Source: Thereva unica (Eukaryota > Arthropoda > Insecta > Diptera > Therevidae). Taken from it: a stretch of DNA of 64,000 bases. The position numbers were made by a program, and so were the translations under genes. The DNA is taken from the NCBI GenBank assembly GCA_949987705.1, contig OX465282.1, forward strand, positions 81,208,070 to 81,272,069. Direction: 5' to 3'. Under the pieces are notes generated by a model. That model ran no database searches. It was not told where the DNA came from and saw only the letters and a list, made by a program, of their open reading frames with translations. This document shows, one piece after another, positions 21,188 to 31,581 of this stretch. Numbering within the stretch: the first letter of the stretch is position 1; each line of letters starts with the position of its first letter.

Positions 21188-24100
21188 TCCTCCGGCCGGG
21201 CGAGTAGAAGCATTCAGTTCTAGCGGGTACAAATGTTGAACAGCTCTTCTGGTGATGAATCCATTGGGCAATCGGATTTCACACGCGCGTATTTTACCAT
21301 CGCGACCGGGGTAGGTATTAACAACCACGGCTGGTTTCCAGAAGAGTCTGGTAGTTACGTTGTCATGCATTAATACAATATCACCAACCTTAATGTTTGT
21401 GCCAAATCCAATTTTATTTAATGAATGGTGTGCTGACCGTAAGCTTTGAACATACTCAGTCTTGAAGCGTTTTGAAAATTTATTACTAAGTTGGAGTCGA
21501 ATCTTCCACGCTGCTCGTATATCGGCATCAACTGGTTCTTCACTGTTGTTGACCGAAGTGAAAACGTAGTTTCCCACAAGAAAACTGTTCGGCGTTAGAG
21601 GTGAGAGATCCTCTGGGTCATCACTAACATAAGTGAGTGGTCTGCTATTAATCACCGCTTCTGCTTCACAAAGAAGTGTCTCCAACTGATCCTTGTTTAG
21701 AACTGCCTTGCCTATAGTTATTTTAAGCACGTCCTTCACAACTTTAACCAGGCGCTCCCAGAAGCCGCCCCACCATGCAGCTCGCTCCACTATGAACTCC
21801 CACTGAATACCTTCTTTGCTAATAAAATCCTAAAGTTGACTACACTCAACTATTTTTCCTAATGATCCTAAAGTTCTATACAAGCACGTTTAAATGTCCT
21901 AGCATTATCGGATAAAATTCTTTTCGGAGTACCTCTGCGTGCGAAGAAACGTCGAAGTGCGAGAACGCAATCCTCATTGTTCAAGCTCGAAACTAATTCT
22001 AAATGCACAGCACGTATGACAGCACAAGTCAAAATCATGAAATAGAATTTTTTCGTCTCCTTGTCTGCCTTTGAGTTTTTAGCATATATTGGTCCAGCAA
22101 AATCGATACCGATTGTTTCAAAAGCTCTGGAAGTGGCTAAGCGATGTCTGGGTAGTGGTGCAACAGTTTGTACACCTGAGGGTCCTCTAAATTTCTGGCA
22201 AATAACGCATCGTTTTGTAATTGTCTTTACTAGTTGCCGCGACTTGACTATCCAAAACCTCTCTCTCAGTCTCACCAGCGTTACGTTGACACCTCCATGT
22301 AGTGTCCGTTCATGAATATCAGTCACCAAAAGATTTGTGAAGTAAGATGATTTTGGGAGAATTATCGGATAAGTTTCATCAAAGTTAAATTTCGCCTCTT
22401 GCAGACGAGTGCCAACACGCAGGATTCCTACTTTGTCCAGGAAAGGTCTCAACGTTAAGATGGGCGAAGGTTTCAAGATTTGCTTCCTGGTCTGTAGACA
22501 TTTCACCTCTTCCGCGAAGAACATGCGTTGGGTTAATTTGATCCAGTATTCCTCAGCTAGCAATAGTTCATCACCTCTCAGAAAGGTGGGATATGTTCTG
22601 CCATGCTTAATTCGGCTAATGTAGCGCATTACATACGCTGTAACTCGCAAGACCTTTCGATAACGACTGAAGCCTTCAATATTAAATGTAGGACAACCGT
22701 TTTGTTCATCTTCATCAGTAATCTGTAAGCCAAAAAAAACATTAGAGATATCGGGTAAATAATCAATACTTGGCCAGTTAATTTCGTTTTGGACAAGCCA
22801 CTCCGGTCCTTTGAGCCAACTAGATGGAACTTCTGCAACTTTCCTGGAAACAACTCTCGTCACAGAATCTGCTGGATTTGAAACTCCTGGGCAATGTCTC
22901 CATTTCGTTGGGTTACTTAGCAGGCGAATTTCCTTTACTCGGTGCTCGATGTAAGGCTTATTACGCTGTTTATCCCGTAAAATCCAAGCAAGGGCAATCC
23001 TGGAGTCGGTCCAGAATATTACATCATCAAATTTAATATGCAGATTTTTACGAAGGTAACTCGCAAGTTTGCAGGCCATTAGCGCAGCAGTCAGCTCAAG
23101 TTTTGGAAGCGTGAGGTCGGTGGAAGTACTACTCTTTAGTGGTGCAACTCGACTCTTCGAGCATATATATCCGACGCTTGGGGGATGATCCTCGTAAAGG
23201 CTTCTTAGGTAAGCTACACATCCGTAAGCTTGAGGGCTGGCGTCTGCAAATAGGTGCAGCTGTACGTTTGTTGGTCGTATGTTGGCAAAAAAACATCTAG
23301 GAATTGTCACCTCCTTCACTGTTTTAATTTGTCTTATGAGTTTATTCCAAATTGATTGAAGGGGTGGCGGTAAATGCTGGTCCCAGTCCAATTGAAGTTT
23401 CCAGATCTCCTGAAATAAGATTTTTAATCCAACGATAAATGGTCCTAATACACCAAGGGGATCATAGGAACTCGCTATCAGGCTTAAAACGTTGCGTTTG
23501 GTTGGAGTAACTGGTAGGTCAGCTAGCTTTGCAAATGGAATAATAAGTTCATCTCTTTCACAAGACCAATGGATACCTAAAACTTTCTGGCTGTCAGGAC
23601 AGGGTGCGTTTTCTTTGAATTTTTCTCGCAATTGTGGATCGTTGCTGTTCCACTTTCGAATATTCATCGACGCTTCGTTTAATATTTGACGTGTCTGTGT
23701 ATATAATTTAAGAGCCGCATCCAAATTATTAACACTCACCACCAGATCGTCCATATAAAAGGCTTTTTTCAATATTTGGGCAGTATCTGGAAATAAGTTT
23801 GATATATCGTTAAAAAGTTTTTGCAAGGTAGCACAAAGGAGGTAAGGGCTACAAGCCACACCAAACGTCACCCGCGTCATCCGGTACTCCACCATTACAG
23901 GTAGTTTGTTCACATCTTGTATTGGATTCTGGAACCACAAAAAACGATGCGAATCACGATCGCGCTCATAAAGGAGTATCTGCAAAAACGCTTTTTCGAT
24001 GTCGGCAACTAAAGCTGTTCTTCCGATTCGGAAATTCAACAACACCGTAAGGACGTCCGGAAGCAGATTTGGACCTTGAAAAAGATGCTGGTTTAAGGAC

Positions 24101-25237
24101 AAAGCATTACCTGTACTCGCTGACGCGTCAAAGACTATTCGCAATTTTGTTGTTTCCTTGTCACGTCGATAAACTGGTCGGTGTGGCATAAAAAATATTT
24201 TATCATAATTATTTGAATTGGGAGGGACTCTTTCAACTATCCCAGCTTTTATCATCTCTTGCATTTCAGAGTCGTACTCAAGCAGGTTTTTCGGTACACG
24301 TGATAATTTTTCTATTAATTTTTTAAAACGCACAGTAGCACCTTTATAATTGTTGTCAACTTTGCAATTGGAATCACGCCACAATAAACTCGCTTCGTAT
24401 CGTTCTTTACTTTTCTTGATAGAGCTCCTAAATTCATTTTCATCCGGTTTTCGTTCAACAATGCCAATGGATTCTAAATCCCAAAACTTTTTAACGTCAC
24501 AATTATTATCGTTGCACACATTCAACAATGAGCAAGTAGCGGCACACAGCACATTGATTTCCTTATCGTTATTTAAAACCGGTCCTTGAAGAGTCCAGCC
24601 TAATATTGTGTTTGTGGCGATTAATCCAGGTGACACTTGCTTTATTTCATCTAAAACTATGGATCCGAAATTATCTGCACCAATTAATAATCCAAGTCCA
24701 TCACAAACATTAAATTTACTGTCATCAGCCAGAAGCATGCCAGTAAATATTTTGGAATCTGCGTTTGGCACCGGTAAAACATCAATACAAATGCTTGGAA
24801 CCACAACTGCTAGCAAAGAAACAATTTTTTCACTGTGTATGCTTTTAATTTGCACTCGCACGCGATCAAACGATTTAGCTGGTGATTTTCGTTGACTACC
24901 GAAGGGAAATATACGCAAATTAATTGTGTCAAACAATTTTATCCCAAGCTTGGAAACTACACTTTCTGTAATGTAGGTTCGCTGACTTCCACCATCTATA
25001 ATCAATCGCACGGCTAACGCAGCGGTACTAGAAGGTGATGTCGATATCACAAGAGCACGGGCCGTTTGCAAAAGTATATCGGGATGCTGGCATGAAACTG
25101 AACACAAATTAGCAGAGTCTGATGAAGCTGTTGGCGTTTCTTCGCGTGCGCGCGTTCGATTCCTTGAAATAAATGTTTTGTATGATGGATCACACATTGA
25201 AGTGGAATGTCTCCCGTTGCACTTTGCACACTTAATA
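21149..25237 (-). pseudogene. Bel#1 pol: protease, RT, RNase H, integrase
   Basis: One long frame (25197-21868) codes about 1,100 residues. In order: an aspartic protease with IIDGGSQRTYI (DGG where DSG is usual); RT with RIVFDASAS, ADIEKAFLQI and the catalytic YMDDLVVS; an RNase H-like region with LFADASPQAYG, KLELTAALMA and FWTDSRIALAW; an H2C2 integrase finger (CVICQKFRG); and the integrase core start (GIDFAGPIY, LSDNARTF). The frame breaks at about 21868. The rest of the integrase (21848-21149) is in another frame with one in-frame TAG near 21838, containing the third catalytic site context (ERAAWWGGFWERLVK) and a C-terminal domain. The product would lack a whole integrase. Cells would see it only as a decayed copy. 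Confidence 0.9.
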
Positions 25238-25239
25238 TT

Positions 25240-26493
25240 TTTATTAGCACATTCTCGTGAGCTATGTATGTCCCTTACCTGTGCATCGAAAACATCGCCC
25301 TGCTCTTTTCAAAATTTCCTTTCTTTGTTGTAGTGAGATAGAGCTGGAACATTTATGTGAAGAATGATGGTTTGAATTGCAAAAGCAGCAACCTCGCGTC
25401 ATTCCGTCAGTAGTCATAAGCCCTGCGGCAGATTTTATGATTTTTGGATGGGAAACTGTTGGCGACGCAGCCGGTGATGCCGTAGAAGATGATCGCACCA
25501 GGGACTCCACTTCCTTTTTTAAGAATTTTAGTATTATTCTTAATTGCGAATCATCGCAAATACTTGATGAGGAATCGTCGTTTAGGGATGCGGCAACATC
25601 CTGACGACCGCTGTTAGAGGCATCATCCGCATCGTTTAAATTATTTGCGTTTCTGTAGTAATCGGCTGCTAGTTCTCTGGGCATGCATCGCAGTAGCAGG
25701 GGTTTGAGCATTACGGAGTATTTTGAAGATGGCACTCTTAATGATGTCAGAGACCTGGTGTGCATGGTCACATCATTGTATAGTTTACGCAATCCACCAA
25801 CATCCTTTCGAGATGAAACCGTTTGTAGGGCTGTAAGCTGTTGCATCGTATAATCAATCAGCTTACCGTTATCTCCATATTCTTCCTGTAGCATGGATAT
25901 GGCAGCCGCATAATTCTCGTCAGATGGGATGAATCCCGCTATAGAATCCGCTGCCTTTCCCGTTAAATGATGTTGAAGATAATTAAATTTGTCAGCTCCT
26001 GACAAATCTGGCCGTTCATGCACGGCTGTGTGCGAAAACGTTCCCAGAATGGGATCCACTCCTTGAAGTTCCCTGAAAATGTTTTAAGGGCCAAATGTGG
26101 AAGCTTCGCGCCTGTGAGAATGCCAAATTTGCTTTCCTGAGATGACGGCATTGCTGCGGAACTCCATTCACGGTTGCGAGTTTGCTCTAACCTCTTGAGC
26201 CTTACCTGTAAGCGACTAATGAGGCTAACTGCCTTATCCTCATACTCGGCAATCGCTTCGCTTTTCTTTTGGAAATCTTCCAACTTTATAGAAGGTCGCA
26301 ATGCTGCGTTGGCCTGAAGAAGCGATTCTCTTACGGCAGTAATGCGTTGGAGGTAAACGCTGCATTCTTCCTCGATGGTGTCTAAATTAGAGCCTTCACT
26401 TATTTGCAATTCCGCAGACGTTAAATATTCTTGCGCGGCGTTCGTTATTTTCGTTAACTGCGCTCGATAAATTCCTCGAATCACGTTATCCAT
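25240..26493 (-). pseudogene. Bel#1 gag, two frameshifts
   Basis: An ATG at 26493 starts MDNVIRGIYRAQLTKI. The protein is helical with a basic middle (RLQVRLKRLEQTRNREW). The frame is lost at a short T run (plus-strand A4, about 26036-26040) and continues in 26059-25262 with the usual Bel gag phrases (ERPDLSGADKFNYL, HHLTGKAADSI, SMLQEEYGD) and a C-terminal zinc knuckle cluster (CFCNSNHHSSHKC, CFRCTGKGH). A 4-bp CATA duplication (plus-strand TATGTATG at 25264-25271) breaks the second knuckle and creates a stop. The third knuckle (CAKCNGRHSTSMC) then lies in the pol frame. Confidence 0.85.
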
Positions 26494-26542
26494 TTTTTAT
26501 TTATTGTATTTTATTAACAAACCGATTATTAAATGTCTCCGT

Positions 26543-26562
26543 CCCGGGTTTCGGCACCAAAA
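26543..26562 (-). promoter_or_regulatory. Bel#1 primer binding site
   Basis: Immediately inside the 5' LTR the minus strand reads TTTTGGTGCCGAAACCCGGG. TGG starts the part complementary to a tRNA CCA end. The tRNA identity is not certain to me. Confidence 0.7.
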
Positions 26563-26737
26563 TGTAAATAATTCACGAGGGAATAATAAAATACAACCGT
26601 TAAAATTTTAGTCTATTTATTTGGAAAAGAGAGTTAAGCAATCACCGCCGTTGTTATCGCAGGAAGAAGTGTTTTGAGCAAGTCCTTTCTATTTTATATC
26701 AGGAGCTAGTGTTACCAGCTCCGGAATATTTTTCACA
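26563..26737 (-). repeat. 5' LTR of Bel#1
   Basis: The partner of the LTR at 21013-21187. In my reading it has a single mismatch (C for T about 12 bases from the TGTAAATA end on the plus strand), followed by the CAGGG target duplication. Confidence 0.95.
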
Positions 26738-27316
26738 CAGGGCTTAAAATTTGTGGTAGTGTGTATTTTTTTGTAGGGGGTTTTTTAAATGACATTTTCT
26801 CTAAAATGCGCAAAGTTCTATTTTTGATTCTTTTTTTATTATAAAAGGAAGGCTTTGTATATTAGTTAATCGAAAAAATTAGCAATAGAACTTTGCGCGT
26901 TTTCGAGAAAATGTCATTTAAAAAACCCCCTACAAAAAAATACACACTACCACAAATTTTAAGCCCTGTTTCATAAATCAATGAACTTATCATATAATAC
27001 AAAATTAAATAAGAATTAACATACCTTGCTTGATCACCGACATAATACACTTCCATAGATTTAATCGTTAAACGTTAGAAATTAATGTTTTTATATCGCG
27101 CATAAACTGGCATTCCTTTTTCGCAGAAGTATTATTTTATCTAAACTATGAACTTTATGCTCATGCGCTCGATGACTCATAGCAGTCAGCGACTTAATAT
27201 TTTTACACGTGATCTGATACATTATTACAACTACGATAATACAATTTTTTTGAAAAATTTCCACCTTTTGAAAATTGAGTTTTGAGCAGAACCTTCTATG
27301 AGCGGGCCCCACTGTG

Positions 27317-29540
27317 CGCTGGTGACTTTGGAAATACAAACAACTACGGAAAGATTGACGAAGAAGGTCAAACTTCTAAAAACGACAACGGAAATGCCAA
27401 TAAACGGAAAAAGGAGTATCGTAGGCGACTCAATGCTCGTATAATTCGTTATAGAAAATACGACATTGACGAGGTTGTTAATTACAAGCGAGAAATGGTA
27501 CTCTTGTACATTGAATTCAGAAATGAATATGTTGAATTTATTGATAATAATAAATTTGAGAAATATTTGACGGAAGGAAAGATCTAATTATGGAGCGTCG
27601 AAGCTTGTACGAGTCAAATTTGGAAATCGAAAGTGTCCTGAAAGAATTGGAAGCAATGATGATCCTAGAAGACCGGCGTAGCACTAATGACAACGGGAAT
27701 GAATGTTATGAGAAGATAAAATGTACCGATCAACCGCTAGAGAATGATATTAAAGAAAATAATGATGATATTAGTCTTATCAATGCGGCGGGCGGAATCT
27801 CAATAGTAAAGAAACGCAGCAATGTAATGTCGAAACAAGAATATTGCGAACTTATACGAACGACAAATCCTGAGCAACGAGAATTAATTCTCGAGGTTAT
27901 ACATCGATTACACTACGTCGAATCAGTGCCTCTGCAAATATTCTTTACAGGTCCAGCGGGTTGCGGAAAACCGTATACTTTAAAGTGTTTGATGGAAACT
28001 TACAATCGATACACACAAAATCATAATTCTTTGAACAACGCGTACGTCGTTTGTGCAAGTACTGGAAAAGCCGCTGTTCCTTGGGTGGAACTACGGTACA
28101 TTCTGCATTCCGCTTAACAACGTCGAGAGTGCAAAAGATACTATCCACCGAACATATCCATGCGTTTAGAAACATATTTAATGGAGTAAAAGTATTGATC
28201 GTCGATGAAATTAGTATGCTCAGTTCGGATATTTTGCAGAAAATGAATTACAGGCTGCAGCAGATTACAAACGTTTACGACCAACCGTTCGGTGGGCTTC
28301 ACGTAGTTCTGTGTGGCGACTTCAGACAATTACCACCTGTGAGAGCCAGTCCGTGTTATGCGGTGCCTAAAGATCAACTTGGAGGCGAAGTGCTATGGCA
28401 CAGCGTGCTCTGATATATTAACTAAAATTGGAGATGGATTGAAACTGAACAGCGAAGAAGTTCAAATAATAGAATCGCTACACAAAACTGAAGCGTGGTG
28501 CAACGAAAACGAACCTGATGCTATAAGGTTGTATTTTAGTAACAAAGAAGTTGATAAATATAATAGAAGTGCTATACAAAACCCAATCGATCATTTAGCA
28601 CAAGATATAATTGTAGGCTATTCAAGCACACTCGAGCAATCGCTAAGTCGTAATACACTTCATAAATTAACAGTCGCAGAAACAGACGGCTTGCCATATC
28701 TACTTCCTTTGGCAATTGGATACCCTTACATGATAACATCAAATGTAGATGTCTCTGACGGACTCGTAAATGGGGCTATCGGCACACTACGGCACATTGA
28801 GCCACGAGTGACTCGATTAACGAAGAGCTCGGAGAGATCGTCACTCTGTGGTTTGAGTTTCCCGATGCAAGTACGGGTGCACGAGCGAAAATAAAGTCTA
28901 AACCACGCGTACAAAGCAACTCAAACGTATTATCAAAAACTTGGATCCCTCTCGAAAAAAAGATATCGAAAACGGTGAAGTGCAAACGGAAACAATTTTC
29001 GTGCGTACCAGCATGTGCAATTACAATTCACAAATCACAAGGAGGAACATTTGACAAGATTGTGTACAAGTATTCGTCAACCCACCAACAACAAAAATGA
29101 ACGGATTATACATCATCACTGATAATGACAAGCCATTTGTGTTTAAACACGGACGAGAAGGAAATGACTGTCAAAATACACGAGACATCCGCACCGAGTA
29201 TATAAGATTGAACGGGCATATTTTACCGACACTTATGAAGAAGACAAAGAAATTCTGCGACGACAGCAAGGACGCCGGTGAAACCCTTGCGACGAATGTG
29301 AATGCTCAGAGTCTTGTTGCACATTCTGCGGATATTCAAAGCGACACCCTTATAACTAGGTCCGATTACCTTGTTCTGACAGAAACTTGGCTAAGAGATA
29401 GCAGCGAACCAGTGCCAATCGATAACTACGAGTGTATTAGCCGTCAAAACAACAACTCTTGTACGACCAACGCAGCTGGTGGAGTAGCAATTTATCGAAA
29501 CGTCATGTCTTCGTCATGTCTTACAAGTCATGGTGCAGTG
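27317..29540 (+). pseudogene. Helentron copy A, part 2: helicase and truncated EEP endonuclease
   Basis: Continues part 1 in frame after the foldback. It reads a Lys/Arg-rich linker (KRKKEYRRRLNARIIRY), then the SF1 helicase: FFTGPAGCGKPYT (Walker A with Pro where Thr/Ser should be), ASTGKAA, VLIVDEISML (Walker B intact), CGDFRQLPPVRA, YPYMITSNVDVSDGLVNG and ITIHKSQGGTFD. About 35 nt that would code the YVAMSRV motif are missing near 29090 compared with copy B, shifting the frame. The endonuclease start (LVLTETWLRD, NAAGGVAIYRN) follows, but the coding similarity stops near 29540 before the catalytic Asp/His part. Other frame breaks lie near 28080, 28410 and 28890. It is a dead copy. Confidence 0.9.
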
Positions 29541-30144
29541 TATAGTAGTAAACTTGATCTGAAGGAAAGATGAAATAATCTGTTTTATAATCGAAAAGGC
29601 TTTTATAGTCTTAATGCAATGATTGTAAGGATGAGTTTCCATATCTTTAATTTTAAAATGCTTTAATTTTCACACTCTTGCATATTTGTTGCCATAAAAA
29701 ACGAATTAGATGCGTTAATGCGAGACACCCAGGCGCCAGTCACGACTCTTTCATTTGAAAAACGCGTGTTGCTGCTAATCACTTTGAAAGGAAGTATCGA
29801 AATGGAGATAGGAGCACTCGTGTGCTGGATAATTACTTTTAGTTAAATATTGTTATAATTCGGCCTTATTGTAACCATAATTTACTCTTGTTAATAGGAG
29901 GTGGGGGTAACTCTAAAATTTTAAATAGCAACCCCCATTTTTTTCACGGATTAGGATTCTCTGAAGAAAAATATTAACCTTTTATCTTAAAATTTTTGTG
30001 TGCAAACGGTTCCAAACCAAGCTGAGCAACTTTTGCCACAAACTTTTTTCACGAAAACCTACCGTTCAGGAAGTATCGAACAGTTGCGGACTATTCTCGC
30101 AACCTGTATATTAACACTTAAAAGATAACACTTTTGGTTAGCGC
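29541..30144. other. Intergenic sequence without recognisable genes
   Basis: No coding signal or repeat structure that I can support. It separates the Helentron copy A remnant from the end of the Myb/SANT-like pseudogene. Confidence 0.45.
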
Positions 30145-30790
30145 TCAGATTGACTGCAGGTTGTGTTCTGCTTTTTTCATTGCTAGTTGTAAAATGGACT
30201 GCTTTATTCTCAGTTTCTGCCTCATCATATTTTCTAATTCTTTATGATGACGTAGAGTCTCTTCGTGATTTAACTTCATAAGCTTAGTCTGTCTTTTCTT
30301 TTCATCACATATCCGGTTTTTCTAACATGTCTTAAATTATTTGAAATGTCAGTTAATATTGGCACGTTTTTGCTTAAGCCGGTTGTAAGTTCATCATAAA
30401 ATTTCTCTTGTATTCCTATTTGTTTTTCTAACAGCTGAAAACTCTGTTTTTGAATTTCCCTGATTGGTGTGGTCTTTTTCGTGGATTTTCCGGAATTCCA
30501 TCATTTAAGATGATTTCATTAAATTTGCTGCTGTTCTCGTCGTTAAGGTTTCCGCCTATCATTTCCACATCCTGGTTTTTTTCGAGAACTCCCATTTGCA
30601 TCTGTGGAAGCTCCAAAGCTACAAGTATCTTGAACGCCAGTTGTGCAGTCTCTGGAATTTTTATTTGGACCCCCACCTGTACTGGTTAATTCTTTATGTT
30701 GTCCTGCCAATTCTTTATAATAGAAGATTTGTAGTCACTCCACACCTGAAAAAACATTACGGCCGTTTGCCAAAATACCATTTCGAAAGT

Positions 30791-31445
30791 GTGCCAAAAT
30801 ACCAATTCACACATTTCAATGACAGTTAAAAAATTCAGTAAAAATGGACGACAAAACAAACATTTGTTGAAAATTTTTAATATTTTATTATTTTAGATTA
30901 GATTGTTAGATTGTTTATTCTTCTTCTTGTAAATGAATGATTGAGCGTTATCCCTAATTGCAATATTTTTTTAGTTTCTTCCTGCAAAAAAGTATTGTAC
31001 TAAAGTGATGTCGGCTTGCGAGTGTTTAAAACCATCAATAATTAATAACTGGTTTCCAGTTATGCTTTGTTTTTATATTTTTACTTTTATTTCGTGTTTT
31101 CCAGTTGATATTAAGATATCAGACGAGCGTATTTGGGTGGAAAAAAGTTCAGAGCAAGATTTTGTTTGCATAATATTTTTCTCTAAACATTTGTCATCTC
31201 CGTTTAGCTAAGCAACAAATTTATTATTTTAAGTAAAATCTTCTTTGCATTTCCTTTTTCCCATAATTTATTGTTATTACTTGTTTACTTTTTTAAATTT
31301 ATTTAACGACTGACTTGATTAAAGTAAAAACTGAAATGTTTATAATAATTTAAGCATTTCCATAGACGCAAACCGTCGAAAATCAAATTTACCAATTGAA
31401 ATGGGATTTCCATACAAATTGACATTTGAATTGCTATTTTGGCAC
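30791..31445. mobile_element. Candidate MITE in the Myb/SANT intron
   Basis: GTGCCAAAATACCAATT (30791) and AATTGCTATTTTGGCAC (ends 31445) form a 17-bp inverted repeat with one mismatch; the interior is AT-rich. No TSD was confirmed. Confidence 0.4.
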
Positions 31446-31581
31446 AGACCCTAAAGCAATATTGGTAATCAAAAATTCTTCATAAATTTATTCTATTGAA
31501 TAATCCATCCTGCTATGCAACTCAACACCTAAGCTTTTGAATGCTAGGACAAGAATGAACTTTTATTGATTTAATGAGGCT

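Larger units (their letters stand above)
21013..26737 (-). mobile_element. Bel/Pao LTR retrotransposon #1, complete with both LTRs and TSD
   Basis: Two 175-bp LTRs (21013-21187, 26563-26737) differ by one base in my reading. They are flanked by CAGGG at 21008-21012 and 26738-26742. Internal order on the minus strand is PBS, gag, protease, RT, RNase H, integrase, polypurine tract. The gene order (integrase last) and the RT type identify Bel/Pao. It is inserted in the left arm of the Transib-like foldback. Coding regions carry several breaks in spite of the near-identical LTRs. Confidence 0.95.
20660..27316. mobile_element. Transib-like non-autonomous foldback element, split by Bel#1
   Basis: The ends are CACAGTGGGGCCCGCTCAT and its reverse complement, flanked by 5-bp duplications CGCTG (20655-20659 and 27317-27321). 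Removing it rejoins one Helitron codon (Ala-Gly-Asp-Phe). CACAGTG is the heptamer seen in RAG recombination signals, and Transib ends carry similar CAC(A/T)(A/G)TG words with 5-bp GC-rich TSDs. The two arms pair along about 430 bp: the left arm is 20660-21012 plus 26743-26828, the right arm about 26884-27316. There is no transposase. Without Bel#1 it would be about 0.93 kb. Confidence 0.75.

Noticed and set aside
25240..25280. Programmed frameshift between Bel#1 gag and pol
   Set aside because: The break is explained by a tandem CATA duplication inside a zinc knuckle, not by a slippery site.
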